From positions 3,777,741 through 3,841,740 of the forward strand of contig NZ_KI911557.1 of the NCBI RefSeq assembly GCF_000515215.1: a stretch of 64,000 bases of DNA, in the 5' to 3' direction. Origin of the DNA: Methylomonas sp. 11b (GTDB lineage: Bacteria > Pseudomonadota > Gammaproteobacteria > Methylococcales > Methylomonadaceae). The notes under the pieces are model-generated. The model was not told the origin of the DNA and searched no databases. It was given only the letters and a program-made list of their open reading frames with translations. The first letter of the stretch is position 1; each line of letters starts with the position of its first letter. The position numbers and the translations under genes were made by a program. Below, piece after piece: positions 34,628 to 45,300 of this stretch.

Positions 34628-35785
34628 GTGACGCCGGCGGGCGAGATTACTATCGAACTGACGCATCGTGCCGGCCAGGTCGGTGCGGTGAAGATAGACT
34701 CGACTCGGCCCGAAGCGGCGCGGGTGTTTCGCGGCAAAACCCCGGAACAGCTGTTGAGTATGGTGCCGCTGCTATTTTCCCTGTGTAGCAATGCTCAGGC
34801 TTACGCCGCATTACTGGCTTGTCGCGCCACGCTGAGCTTGGACGCCGAGCCGGAAGCGGATGCCGCTCGGGAATGTTTGCTGCAACTGGAAACGGTCCGC
34901 GAACACGCTTGGCGGATATTACTGGATTGGCCGGTTTTGCTGGACCAGCCTGCCGATAAGATCGCGCTTGCGGCGCTTTTAAAATTGGATAGACAGTTCA
35001 AATCGTGTTTATTTAAAGATGGCGAGGCGTTTAAGCTGGATAGCCAGTTGCAGATCGACGGACCGTTTTTGCAGACTTTGCTTGTTGAATTGACCAGCTT
35101 GATTGATCAAGCGATTTTTGCTGGTGGCCTCAGCGGATTTCTGGCGATTTCGGACGAAGCGCATTTGCGCGACTGGTTGGATGAAAATACAGGATTGGCA
35201 GCGCAACTATTGAATGCCGTATATCAACGCGATTGGCCGGCGCTGGGGAGCAGCCTTGTGGTGGGTTTGCCGGAATTGGATCCGGCAGAACTGGACAGGC
35301 AGATGCAAAACACAGATCCTTTGGGCTTCTGTCGGACGCCGCAGTGGCAGGGTTGCTGTTTTGAGACGACGCCTTTGAGTCGTCAGCAAGCGTCACCCTT
35401 GCTCGCGGATTTGCATAGCCGTTACGGCAATGGTTTGTTGCTGCGCTGTGTTGCCGTGTTAATGGAAGTGGCAGTAATCCCGCGGGGAATAAGCTCAATG
35501 GCTGGCATGATGTCGGCATACGCGGCTGATGACGTTGGCTTGGCGCAAGTCCAAGCCGCGCGCGGCTTATTGATTCATCGCCTGGAGTTGCGTCAAGGCA
35601 GGGTGTACGATTACCGCATAGTGGCTCCGACCGAATGGAATTTTCACCCCGATGGTGTGTTGGCCCAAAGTTTAAAGTCTTTGCAAGCGGACGCTGTCGA
35701 TGGCTTGCGGCAGCAGGCGGAATGGCTGATTAACGCGGTGGACCCCTGTGTGCAATACCGACTGGTGTTAACGCCGGAAAACTGA
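34628..35785 (+). CDS. hupK: HupK, degenerate large-subunit-like assembly protein
   Basis: 385 residues, distantly like HupL and thought to act as a scaffold for the metal centre under oxygen. Remnants of the large-subunit signatures: LLFSLCSNAQAYAAL in place of L1 (RICxxC), and VDPCVQYRLVLTPEN in place of L2 (DPCxxC), keeping only one Cys each. The middle carries ELRQGRVYDYRIVAPTEWNFHPDGVLAQSL, a characteristic HupK/HupL-like region. GTG 34628 directly follows the hupJ stop. Confidence 0.9.
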   Translation: MTPAGEITIELTHRAGQVGAVKIDSTRPEAARVFRGKTPEQLLSMVPLLFSLCSNAQAYAALLACRATLSLDAEPEADAARECLLQLETVREHAWRILLDWPVLLDQPADKIALAALLKLDRQFKSCLFKDGEAFKLDSQLQIDGPFLQTLLVELTSLIDQAIFAGGLSGFLAISDEAHLRDWLDENTGLAAQLLNAVYQRDWPALGSSLVVGLPELDPAELDRQMQNTDPLGFCRTPQWQGCCFETTPLSRQQASPLLADLHSRYGNGLLLRCVAVLMEVAVIPRGISSMAGMMSAYAADDVGLAQVQAARGLLIHRLELRQGRVYDYRIVAPTEWNFHPDGVLAQSLKSLQADAVDGLRQQAEWLINAVDPCVQYRLVLTPEN

Positions 35786-35804
35786 AATTTACAGAGCAAT
35801 CATC

Positions 35805-36146
35805 ATGCACGAAATGTCGCTCTGCGAGAGCGTGTTACAGATTATCGAACAACAGGCCAAGGCCCAGCAATTTGCCAAAGTCAAAACCGTGTGGCTGGAG
35901 ATTGGCGCTTTGTCCGGTGTGGAGCCGGATGCGATGCGGTTTAGTTTTGAAGTGGTGATGCAAGGTTCGCTCGCAGACCAGGCCCGCTTGGAGATTATCG
36001 ACGTGCCGGGTGTGGCTTGGTGCATGCCCTGCGGCTGTGAGGTGCTGGTGCGACAGTTATACGACGAATGCCCGCACTGCGGCAGTCATCAATTACAAAT
36101 CGTCGACGGCGATCAAATGCGAATTAAAGAACTGGAGGTAGAGTAA
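35805..36146 (+). CDS. hypA: Hydrogenase nickel incorporation protein HypA
   Basis: Nickel-binding metallochaperone of 113 residues. [11 protein letters not shown] has the nickel-binding N-terminal His2; the zinc site uses CMPCGC (about 73-78) and CPHC (88-91). Works with HypB to load nickel into HupL. ATG 35805 is 19 bp after hupK and the stop overlaps hypB. Confidence 0.96.
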   Translation: MHEMSLCESVLQIIEQQAKAQQFAKVKTVWLEIGALSGVEPDAMRFSFEVVMQGSLADQARLEIIDVPGVAWCMPCGCEVLVRQLYDECPHCGSHQLQIVDGDQMRIKELEVE

Positions 36147-36964
36147 TGTGCGGCGTATGCGGCTGCGGCGAGGGCCCTATTCACTCGCACGACGAACCAC
36201 ACGATCACGAGCATGCTCATGATCACAGCCATGACCACGGACATCATCGTCACGAACATACTGCAGAACATTCTCATGCGCCAGGTTTGACGCAGGCACG
36301 GATGGTACAGATTGAGCAGGATATTCTGGCTAAGAACAATCGTTATGCCGACGAAAACCGCCGCTATTTCAGTGAACGCGGCATGCTGGCTTTGAATCTG
36401 GTGTCCAGTCCCGGCTCCGGCAAAACCACGCTCCTGACCGAAACCATTCTGCGGTTGAAAGAGGAGTTAAGCATCGCGGTGATCGAAGGCGACCAACAAA
36501 CCGCCCGCGATGCCGACCGCATTCGCGCTACCGGCGTGCCGGCACTGCAAATCAATACCGGCAAGGGCTGCCATTTGGACGCGCATCGGGTGGGTCACGG
36601 TTTGGAAAGTTTGAATCTACCCGAGCATAGCCTGCTGTTTATCGAAAACGTCGGTAACTTGGTGTGCCCATCGGCCTTTGACTTGGGTGAGGCGCATAAA
36701 GTGGTGATCCTGTCGGTCACCGAGGGCGAAGACAAGCCAATCAAATACCCGGATATGTTTCACGCCGCCGACTTGATGATCTTAAACAAAACTGATCTGC
36801 TGCCTTATTTGGATTTCGACAGTGCTCAATGCATCCAATATGCGAAGCAAGTTAACCCACGCATCAAGGTGTTGTCCTTATCGGCGAAGACCGGTGAGGG
36901 CATGGAAAACTGGTTGACCTGGTTGCGCGCGGAGATGGCCTTGCAGCGGATAGCGTATGCTTAA
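36146..36964 (+). CDS. hypB: Hydrogenase nickel incorporation GTPase HypB
   Basis: GTPase of 272 residues. The start [10 protein letters not shown] is the high-affinity CxxCGC nickel site, followed by a segment with 15 histidines (about 13-48) that can store nickel. P-loop [22 protein letters not shown] switch region, a NKTDLL-type guanine motif and SAKTGEGM complete the G domain. The His-rich form suggests a combined storage and delivery role. hypA overlaps its start by one base. Confidence 0.97.
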   Translation: MCGVCGCGEGPIHSHDEPHDHEHAHDHSHDHGHHRHEHTAEHSHAPGLTQARMVQIEQDILAKNNRYADENRRYFSERGMLALNLVSSPGSGKTTLLTETILRLKEELSIAVIEGDQQTARDADRIRATGVPALQINTGKGCHLDAHRVGHGLESLNLPEHSLLFIENVGNLVCPSAFDLGEAHKVVILSVTEGEDKPIKYPDMFHAADLMILNKTDLLPYLDFDSAQCIQYAKQVNPRIKVLSLSAKTGEGMENWLTWLRAEMALQRIAYA

Positions 36965-36993
36965 CCGACGTTGCCGCAAATTTTAATACCGCT

Positions 36994-37221
36994 ATGTGCT
37001 TAGCCCTACCTGCCCAAATTACCGATATTGATTTTGCGACCCAGATGGCGACGGTGTCGGTGGACGGCGTCAAGGTGGAAGTGTCGTTGGCTTTGGTGGA
37101 TGATGTGAAAGTCGGCGATTACGTGCTGGTGCACGTCGGTTACGCGCTAAACAAGATCGACGAGGACGAAGCCCTGAAAACCTTGGCATTGTTTGCCGAA
37201 GCGGGTCTAAGCGCATCATGA
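36994..37221 (+). CDS. hypC: Hydrogenase maturation chaperone HypC
   Basis: 75-residue chaperone that carries Fe(CN)2CO from HypD to the large subunit. MCLALPAQI contains the essential Cys2; the rest (VGDYVLVHVGYALNKIDEDEA) is the family signature. It overlaps hypD by four bases (ATGA). Confidence 0.96.
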   Translation: MCLALPAQITDIDFATQMATVSVDGVKVEVSLALVDDVKVGDYVLVHVGYALNKIDEDEALKTLALFAEAGLSAS

Positions 37222-38327
37222 AGTACATCGACGAATTCCGTCAGCATGATGTAGCAAAGCAATTGGCGCAGGTCATTGCCCAAACCGTTAATCCAGATCG
37301 GCATTACCGGCTAATGGAGTTTTGCGGCGGCCATACCCATGCGATTTTTCGTTACGGCGTGCAGGATTTAATGCCGAGCAATGTCGAGTTCATTCACGGC
37401 CCCGGCTGCCCGGTGTGTGTGTTGCCGACGGGACGCATCGACAACGCGATTCAATTGGTGGAACAGCACGACGTAATCCTCTGCACTTATGCCGATCTGA
37501 TGCGAGTGCCGGGTGGCGGCAGGCAAAGTCTGATGAAAGCCAAAGCGGCCGGCGGCGATATTCGAATGGTTTATTCCACCCAAGACGCCTTGAAAATCGC
37601 CCGGGATAACCCGGACCGGCAAGTCGTGTTTTTTGCGATTGGCTTTGAGACCACCACCCCGCCCACAGCCGTTGCCATCAAACAGGCACAGACCGAAGGG
37701 CTGACTAATTTCTCGGTGTTTTGCAACCATGCACTCACCCCGTCAGCAATGCAGGCTATTTTGGATGCGCCGGAGCCGGTGGCTATCGACGCTTTTCTTG
37801 GCCCCTCGCATGTGAGCAGCGTGATCGGTAGCAAACCCTACGAAATCTTCTCTGAACATTACGCCAAGCCCATTGTCATCGCCGGTTTCGAACCGCTGGA
37901 TGTGATGCAGTCGTCCTTGATGCTGATTCGGCAATTGAACGATGGCCGGCATGAAGTGGAAAACGAATACAGCCGGGCGGTGACGCGCGACGGCAACGTT
38001 AAAGCCCAAGCCTTGATGGCCGAGGTGTTTGAGTTGCGTCCGCAATTTGAATGGAGAGGCTTGGGACTGATTCCGAATAGCGCATTGAAATTACAAGCTG
38101 CTTATGCCGAATTTGACGCCGAACAGCGCTTCGAAATGCCGGCTATCAAAGCCAGCGATGTCAAAGGCTGCGAATGTCCCGCCATCCTGCGCGGCGCGAA
38201 AAAACCGCAAGATTGCAAATTATTGGGCACCGTTTGCACCCCGGAAAACCCTATGGGCTCGTGCATGGTGTCGTCTGAAGGCGCGTGTGCTGCGTATTGG
38301 AGTTATGGACGGCTGCGGCAAGTGTAG
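37218..38327 (+). CDS. hypD: Hydrogenase maturation protein HypD
   Basis: Iron-sulfur scaffold of 369 residues on which Fe(CN)2CO is assembled with HypC and HypE. CGGHTHAIFRYGV (about 35-47) and GPGCPVCVLPTG give the CGGHTH and GPGCPVC motifs; the 4Fe-4S cysteines are in KGCECPAILRG, KPQDCKLLGTVCTPENPMGSCMVSSEGACAAY at the end. Followed by two hairpins that probably end the hup-hyp transcript. Confidence 0.97.
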   Translation: MKYIDEFRQHDVAKQLAQVIAQTVNPDRHYRLMEFCGGHTHAIFRYGVQDLMPSNVEFIHGPGCPVCVLPTGRIDNAIQLVEQHDVILCTYADLMRVPGGGRQSLMKAKAAGGDIRMVYSTQDALKIARDNPDRQVVFFAIGFETTTPPTAVAIKQAQTEGLTNFSVFCNHALTPSAMQAILDAPEPVAIDAFLGPSHVSSVIGSKPYEIFSEHYAKPIVIAGFEPLDVMQSSLMLIRQLNDGRHEVENEYSRAVTRDGNVKAQALMAEVFELRPQFEWRGLGLIPNSALKLQAAYAEFDAEQRFEMPAIKASDVKGCECPAILRGAKKPQDCKLLGTVCTPENPMGSCMVSSEGACAAYWSYGRLRQV

Positions 38328-38336
38328 GCGTAAAAA

Positions 38337-38361
38337 GGTGGACACAGATAAAGTGTCCACC
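38337..38361 (+). terminator. First hairpin after hypD
   Basis: GGTGGACAC / GTGTCCACC, 9-bp perfect stem with a 7-base loop, 10 bp after the hypD stop. The U-run is absent, so it may act with the following hairpin. Confidence 0.55.
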
Positions 38362-38366
38362 TGGAT

Positions 38367-38388
38367 CACCCCGACTTAAAGCGGGGTG
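38367..38388. terminator. Second hairpin between hypD and the cytochrome c gene
   Basis: CACCCCG / CGGGGTG, 7-bp stem with an 8-base A/T-rich loop, placed between two convergent genes. It could end either transcript. Confidence 0.5.
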
Positions 38389-38400
38389 AGTAAACTGGGC

Positions 38401-38658
38401 TTATTTATAGATTTCTGCGGCAGCGGCTTTCAATTTCGCGTCATTGCCTTGCATTGGTTTCATCATTTCGTTTTTAGACGCTTTAGCGCCGGCGACCAAT
38501 TCGTCAGCGGTTTTGAATTTGGCTTTCAAAGCGTCAACAGCCGGCGCCACGGAGCCGTTGTGGCAACCTTTACAGGTGTCCGCCTCGCCAGCAGATGATA
38601 GGGAAGGAATTAAAGCAACAGAAGCAATCGCCAGCAGTGCAAAAATTTTAGTTTTCAT
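38401..38658 (-). CDS. Small periplasmic monoheme cytochrome c
   Basis: Class I cytochrome c-like protein of 85 residues. Signal peptide (1-23, ending SSA), one CKGCH heme site soon after, and a likely axial Met in MMKPMQ near the C-terminus, typical of small c553/c5-like electron carriers. It is on the opposite strand, between hypD and hypE, so it has its own promoter in the 38659-38894 gap shared with hypE. A link to hydrogenase electron transfer is suggested by position only. Confidence 0.92.
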   Translation of the reverse strand: MKTKIFALLAIASVALIPSLSSAGEADTCKGCHNGSVAPAVDALKAKFKTADELVAGAKASKNEMMKPMQGNDAKLKAAAAEIYK

Positions 38659-38894
38659 TGTGGTTTCCTCGTGATTGTAGTTATTTTACCGAGCGGTGAG
38701 CGCTAACACTGTTTGACATCAGTATCCGGAGCCAACCGACGGTGCTGATGAATTTTTCACCGGCGGAAGTTTTCTATCACAGCCTGAAATGCGAAGCAAA
38801 CATCTCGCGATGCTGTGGGAGTTTTTAAGTGGTTTGCTGTGCATGCCTTACGAGCTTGTCCGCCATGAATTCTTTCAAAAACGAGACCTGAACT

Positions 38895-39938
38895 ATGCCA
38901 GAGCGCTATGCTGTCCCTTTAAATCTGAAATCCGGCCACGTCGATCTTAGTCATGGTGGCGGCGGTCGCGCCATGGCGCAATTGATCGACGAGCTGTTCA
39001 TCAAGCATTTTGACAACGAGCTACTGCGTCAGCATAACGATCAAGCGTTATTCAATGTACCGGCTGGGCGCTTGGCGATCAGCACCGACGGTCATGTGAT
39101 TTCACCTTTGTTTTTTCCGGGTGGCGACATCGGCTCATTGGCGGTGCATGGTACGCTGAACGACGTGGCGATGTCCGGTGCAAAACCCTTATATCTCTCG
39201 GCAGGTTTTATCCTGGAAGAAGGTTTGCCGCTGGCCGATCTGGAAAAAATCGTTATCAGCATGTCTGCCGCTGCCAAGGCTGCCGGCACGCCGATTGTTA
39301 CTGGCGATACTAAGGTAGTGGAACGTGGCAAGGGCGACGGCGTGTTTATCACCACGACCGGCGTGGGCCTGGTGCCGGATGGAGTGACTATCTCCGGCGA
39401 CCGTGCTGAGCCGGGTTGCGCGATTTTGCTCAGCGGCAGCATCGGCGACCACGGCGTGGCAATCATGGCCAGTCGCGAAAATCTGCAATTTCAGACCACT
39501 ATCGTTTCCGATTCAGCGGCCTTGCATGGCTTGGTAGCCGATCTAGTCGCAACAGCGCCGACGGCTTTACGTTGCTTGCGCGATCCGACGCGCGGCGGGT
39601 TGGCAACAGCTCTGAATGAGTTGGCCAAACAGTCCGGGGTGGGGATGGTGATCGACGAAGCCAAGATTCCGGTCAAAGCCGAAGTCAAAGCTGCCTGTGA
39701 AATCCTCGGCCTAGATCCCTTATATGTCGCCAACGAAGGTAAATTGGTATGCATTTGCGACGCCGCTGCCGCCGACGACTTGTTGGCGGCGATGCGGCAG
39801 CACCCGCTGGGTCGCGACGCCGCTATCATCGGCGAAGTCATTGCCGACCAGCACGGCTTCGTGCAGATGACCACGGCTTTTGGTGGTCGGCGTATCGTCG
39901 ATTGGCCGGTCGGTGAGCAGTTACCGCGCATCTGCTGA
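38895..39938 (+). CDS. hypE: Hydrogenase maturation protein HypE
   Basis: 347-residue ATP-dependent dehydratase that turns its C-terminal thiocarbamate into thiocyanate to supply the cyanide ligands of the iron. LSHGGGGRAMAQLIDELF and GDTKVVERGKGDGVFITTTGVG are PurM/HypE motifs; the C-terminus GEQLPRIC ends in the essential Cys347. Its stop overlaps hypF (TGATG). Separated from hypD by a reverse cytochrome c gene, so it is likely transcribed from its own promoter. Confidence 0.97.
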   Translation: MPERYAVPLNLKSGHVDLSHGGGGRAMAQLIDELFIKHFDNELLRQHNDQALFNVPAGRLAISTDGHVISPLFFPGGDIGSLAVHGTLNDVAMSGAKPLYLSAGFILEEGLPLADLEKIVISMSAAAKAAGTPIVTGDTKVVERGKGDGVFITTTGVGLVPDGVTISGDRAEPGCAILLSGSIGDHGVAIMASRENLQFQTTIVSDSAALHGLVADLVATAPTALRCLRDPTRGGLATALNELAKQSGVGMVIDEAKIPVKAEVKAACEILGLDPLYVANEGKLVCICDAAAADDLLAAMRQHPLGRDAAIIGEVIADQHGFVQMTTAFGGRRIVDWPVGEQLPRIC

Positions 39939-42250
39939 TGCCTGGCAAAGCCATTCGAGCGCGCGGCGTGGTGCAGGGCGTCGGGTTTCGACCGACGATC
40001 TGGCATTTGGCGCGCCAGCACGGCTTGACCGGATCGGTGTGGAACGACGGCGAAGGGGTGATGATTCATGTCTTCGGAGACTCGCAAGATTTGATCAACT
40101 TTATTGCACAAATCCCGCAGCAGTTGCCACCCTTAGCACGCCTGGATAGTTTGGAAGTTGATGAATTGCCGGGCATCGCGCCTGATGAATTTACGATTAT
40201 GGCTAGCCGTCACAATGGCATCGATACCCCGATTGCCGCTGATGTCGCGACCTGTCCGGAGTGTTTGGCGGATAGTGCCGATCCGCACAATCGCCGCTAT
40301 CGCTATCCCTTCACCAATTGCACTCATTGCGGCCCGCGCTTGTCTATTGTGCGCAGCGTCCCCTATGACCGGCCCAACACCAGCATGGCGGCATTTCCCA
40401 TGTGTCCGCACTGTCAACAGGAATACAATGATCCAGCCGACCGGCGCTTTCACGCTCAGGCTAATTGTTGTCCAGCGTGTGGTCCGAGCTTGTGGCTGGC
40501 GGATCATCAGGGGCAGACTTTGGCAGCGGATGATCCGATTGGCCGTACCGCCGAATTGATCCGCCAAGGTTACATCGTCGCCATCAAAGGACTGGGAGGT
40601 TTTCATCTTGCTTGCGATGCCAGCAATGCTGAGGCTGTCGATAGACTCCGGCAGCGTAAGCGCCGCTATGCTAAACCGTTTGCTTTGATGGCAAAGGATC
40701 CGGCGATGGTTAGCCGTCATGCGTCCCTAAGTCCACTGGAACTGTCTGCCTTGCAGCATCGCGCTGCGCCGATTGTGCTGTTGCCAGCCCGAGGCGACCA
40801 ACTTCCTCCCGGTATCGCGCCGGGTGACGACAAGCTCGGTTTCATGTTGCCTTATACACCCTTGCATACCTTGTTGATGCAAGAACTGGACAGTCCTATC
40901 GTCTTAACCTCCGGCAATATCAGCGACGAACCGCAATGTATCGATAATAGCCAAGCACGGGAAAAACTCGCGGGCATCGCCGATTATTGGCTCCTGCACG
41001 ACCGCGACATTGTCAATCGTCTGGATGATTCGGTGGTGCGTTTGATGGATGGACAGATGCGGATGTTGCGCAGGGGCCGAGGTTTTAGTCCGGAGGCACT
41101 GAGTTTGCCGGCTGGTTTTAAGGATGCAAGCAATATCCTGGCGATGGGTGCCGAATTAAAAAATAGCTTTTGCTTACTGAAAAACGGCCAAGCCATCGTC
41201 AGCCAGCATATCGGCGATTTGGAAAATGCCGTCGTGCAGCAGGATTACCGGCAAGCCATCGATTTGTACCTAAAACTTAACGATTTTCGTTCGAACCAGA
41301 TCGTTGTCGATGAGCATCCCGGCTATCTGTCGACCCAATACGGACAGGCTTTGGCGGCGACCGAGGGGATCGAACTTGTCAGTGTTCAGCATCATCACGC
41401 CCATTTTGCGGCTTGCCTGGCGGAACACAGTGCGGGTTTGGATGCACCGCCGGTATTGGCGGCAATTTTCGATGGCCTGGGTATGGGCGTAAACGGCGAG
41501 TGGTGGGGTGGCGAGTTTTTGTTCGGCGATTACCGCAGATGCGCGCGGCTGGGGCATATTCAACCCATCGCTATGCTGGGCGGTACACAAGCGATGCGCG
41601 AGCCTTGGCGGAATACTTATGCGCAATTGCGGCATTATTTTGACTGGCAAACTTTGGCACGCGATTATGCGGATTTGGACATCATTCAGTTACTAGCCGG
41701 CAAACCCTTGCTGACGCTGGATACGATGTTGGCAAAAAATCTCAACTCGCCGCTCAGCAGTTCCTGCGGACGTTGGTTCGATGCCTTTGCCGCCGCGTTG
41801 GGCTTGCATGCCGAGCACGTTCATTACGAAGGCCAAGCGGCTATTGCGCTGGAGGTTTTAGCGACGCCGCTATTCGCGGAAGAACAGCCTTACCAGCGAG
41901 CCTGGTCTTTGGGCCTTAGCGGCGGGTTGGTGGTACTAAGCTGGCAAGGACTATGGCTAGCGGTGTTGGACGATCTGCAACGCGGCACCGACAAATCTCG
42001 CATTGCCGCCCGCATCCACCAAAGCCTGGCGGCGGCAACCGTCGAGTTGCTGAATCGATTGAGCAGCCAAACCGGCGCAAATAGTATCGTCTTAAGCGGC
42101 GGCGTATTTCAAAACCGCTTGCTGCTGGAAGCGGTGAGCGAACAATTGCGCCAACACGGTAAAACGGTGCTATCACCGCAACGCTATCCGATGAACGACG
42201 GTGGCTTGGCTTTAGGGCAGGCGGCGATTGTCGTGGCTGTTAAGCTATAA
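39938..42250 (+). CDS. hypF: Carbamoyltransferase HypF
   Basis: 770-residue enzyme that makes carbamoyl-AMP from carbamoyl phosphate and transfers the carbamoyl group to HypE Cys347. Domains in order: acylphosphatase-like (RGVVQGVGFRPTIWHLA, 1 to about 90), two CxxC pairs as zinc fingers (CPECLAD, CTHCGP; CPHCQQ, CPACGP), YrdC-like (GLGGFHLACDASN), then a Kae1/TobZ-like domain with SVQHHHAHFAACLAEH and SGGVFQNRLLLEAV. Ends the hyp block; the weak hairpin GCCTA/TAGGC 16 bp later may terminate it. Confidence 0.97.
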   Translation: MPGKAIRARGVVQGVGFRPTIWHLARQHGLTGSVWNDGEGVMIHVFGDSQDLINFIAQIPQQLPPLARLDSLEVDELPGIAPDEFTIMASRHNGIDTPIAADVATCPECLADSADPHNRRYRYPFTNCTHCGPRLSIVRSVPYDRPNTSMAAFPMCPHCQQEYNDPADRRFHAQANCCPACGPSLWLADHQGQTLAADDPIGRTAELIRQGYIVAIKGLGGFHLACDASNAEAVDRLRQRKRRYAKPFALMAKDPAMVSRHASLSPLELSALQHRAAPIVLLPARGDQLPPGIAPGDDKLGFMLPYTPLHTLLMQELDSPIVLTSGNISDEPQCIDNSQAREKLAGIADYWLLHDRDIVNRLDDSVVRLMDGQMRMLRRGRGFSPEALSLPAGFKDASNILAMGAELKNSFCLLKNGQAIVSQHIGDLENAVVQQDYRQAIDLYLKLNDFRSNQIVVDEHPGYLSTQYGQALAATEGIELVSVQHHHAHFAACLAEHSAGLDAPPVLAAIFDGLGMGVNGEWWGGEFLFGDYRRCARLGHIQPIAMLGGTQAMREPWRNTYAQLRHYFDWQTLARDYADLDIIQLLAGKPLLTLDTMLAKNLNSPLSSSCGRWFDAFAAALGLHAEHVHYEGQAAIALEVLATPLFAEEQPYQRAWSLGLSGGLVVLSWQGLWLAVLDDLQRGTDKSRIAARIHQSLAAATVELLNRLSSQTGANSIVLSGGVFQNRLLLEAVSEQLRQHGKTVLSPQRYPMNDGGLALGQAAIVVAVKL

Positions 42251-42302
42251 CTAACGTACCTCTACTGCCTATTTTATAGGCGAATATCAAGCATTCAGGC
42301 TA

Positions 42303-45300
42303 TCAAACCTGCTTCTCAAACGCCACCTCAAACCGGCCATAACGCTGCAAAATAGCCGGCAACAACAATAAATTCAATACGGTCGAAGACGTCAAGCCGC
42401 CGATGATGATGGCAGCCATCGGCCCCATGATTTCCCGGCCCGGATTGTCGCTGCCTATCGCAATCGGCAGCATCGCCAGTGCCGTGACCAACGCAGTCAT
42501 CAGGATGGCCGGCAGGCGTTCTTGGGCGCCGCGAATCAAGGTCTCCGTCGACCAGATTTGACCTTCCAGCTCAACCAGATGGCGGTAATGAGAGATCAGC
42601 ATGATGCAGTTGCGCACGGTGATGCCGAACAAGGTAACGAAGCCGACGAAAGAGCCGACCGACAGCGTGGCGTCGGTGATCACGACCGCCGCCACGCCGC
42701 CCAATAGGGCAAACGGCAGATTCAGCAAGGTCAGCAGCATGTGTCGCAGGCTACCCAAGGCAATGAACACGAAAATCAGCACGCCGGCACCGGCCAGCAG
42801 GGCGTGGATGATCAGCGTTTCGCGGGCCTTGGCTTGTTCCAGCGCCGCACCGATGAACTCCGGGTAGCTGCCGTCGCGCCAACTGATCTCGTTTTGTACC
42901 CGCTGTTTCAGTTCCGTCATAAATGCATCCATATCCCGCTCTTCCACCTTGCAAGTAACGGTCTGAATGCGCTGTGCACCTTGATGCAGGATGTTATAGC
43001 GGCCTTCGCCGTGGCGGATTTCGGCCACTTCGCCAAGCAGCACCCGCTTGCCTTCCGTGTTTTTCAACTGCAACTGAGCCAGGTAATCCGGTTGGCTGCG
43101 CCATTCCGGGGCCAATGCTACCGCGACATTGAAAATCCGGTTGCCTTGCAGATGTTTGCCGACGATGCGACCTTCGTAAGCGGTTTGCAGGGCGCTCATC
43201 ACTTGGGCCGGGCTGATGCCGCGAAACTTCAACTGCTCCAAATTGAGTTCTACTTGCAGCATGGCCGTGGCCGGCGGCGAGCGCAGTTGCACGTCTTCCG
43301 CGCCGGGAATCGTATTGATTAGCGTGGAAAGCTGTTGGGCCTTGCGGTCGAGTTCGGCTAAATCGTTGCCGTAGATATTGACTACCACCGGCGCGGTGTA
43401 ACCGGAAATGGTCTCGTCGACCCGTTCAGTTAAAAAGGTATTGGCTTCAAAATTGATGCCGGGGAATTGTTCTAAAACCTCGCGTAAGCGGTCCTGCACC
43501 TGCTGTTGTTCTTGGCCGGATGATGGTTTTAAGCGCACTTCGTATTCGCTGTAATGGCTACCGTAGGTATCGGCGCCGCGTTCGGCGCGGCCAGCCCATT
43601 GTGACACCGATTCCACGCCGTCGATAGCCGTGATTTGCTCGGTGAGTAAACTGCCGACGCGAATCGATTCCTGCAAGGACGTACCCGGCACGCTGGCGGT
43701 GTGGACGATGAAATGGCCTTCGCGTAGTTCCGGCAGAAACTTATGATCCAAACGCAGAAACGCGGCCACGCCGATGAGGCAGGCTACCGCACCTATCGCC
43801 ATCACGGCTTTGAAGTGCCTGATAGCCCAGAGTAATTGCTTGGCATACAGTGGTTTAAGCCGGCGCAACAAGGGAGGATCGCTGTCGTCCGGCAGTTTGT
43901 TACGAAACAGTAAATGGCATAGAGCCGGTGTCAGGGTTAACGCCACCAGCAACGACATCAAAATCGCCAGAATATAAGACACGCCCAGCGGCGCGAACAA
44001 GCGGCCGCTGACGCCATCCAAGGTCAGCAACGGTACAAATACCAAGGCGACGATGAAACTGGCGTAAACCACCGAGCTACGTACTTCCAGCGAAGCTTGA
44101 TAAATCACCGTTTCAGCGCTATCGGGGAAGATTTTTAAACGATTTTCGCGTAGGCGTCTAAAGATGTTTTCGGTGTCGATGATGGCGTCGTCCACCACTT
44201 CGCCCAACGCAATGGCCAGCCCACCGAGCACCATGATATTTAAGTTGATGCCGCATTCTAAGAGTACTATCGCGGCGGTCAGCAGCGACAACGGAATGGC
44301 AGTGGCGGCGATAAAGGCACTGCGCAGATTGAATAAGAACACATACAGCACCACCAGTACGAACAGACCGCCGATCAGTAAATGTCCGGACAAATTATGC
44401 ACCGAGGTTTCGATGTAATCGGCTGGCCGGAACAAGTGAGAATAGAAATCCACGGACTGTTGTTTAAAAATCGGTTGAAATTCCTCTAACACGCTTTCCA
44501 CCTGCCGCGACACCGACAAGGTATTGGCGCCATACTGGCCGATCACCATCATCACGATGCCGGGCTTACCCATGATTTGCGCCGCACCTATGGGAGGCTC
44601 GGCGCCATAACCGATCTGCGCGACATCGCCCAAGGTCACGTTCATGCCGTCCTGGCGTTTGACGACCAGCTGTTTGAACTGCTCGGGATTGGCTGGCTGG
44701 CCACTGATTTGTAGTGTAAAACGCTGGTTGGCGTTTTCAATGAAGCCGGCACCGTTCAGTTCCGCCGCACCGGCCGCCGCGTTGACAATGTCGTCTATCG
44801 ACAGATTGAAGCGCTGTAAGGCCGCCGGTTGTAACTGCACCTGTAGTTGCTGGATGTCGCCGCCGAACACATTCACATCGGCCACGCCCGGAACAGCCAG
44901 CAGGCGTGGCACTAAGCTCCAGTCCACCAAGCTGCGTAGTTCCATCAGCGTCTTACTATCCGAATGCATGCCTATCGTCAATACTGTAGCCGACGAGGAC
45001 GACAGCGGTACCGCTACGGGCATACCGACGCCCGCCGGCAAGCGTTGGCTTAGACTGTTCAGGCGTTCGCTGACCAATTGCCGATTGCGATATACATCGC
45101 TGTGTTCGTTAAACGTCGCGGTAACGATGGATAAGCCCTGAATAGACTGCGAACGCAAGTTTTGCAGACCAATCAGGCCGCTGATACTGTTCTCAATTTG
45201 CTGGGTGACCAGCACTTCCACTTGCTCGGCGGCCAGGCCGGGTGCTTCGGTCTGGATGATGACTTGCTTAGGCGAGAACTCCGGGAAAATATCCAGGCCG

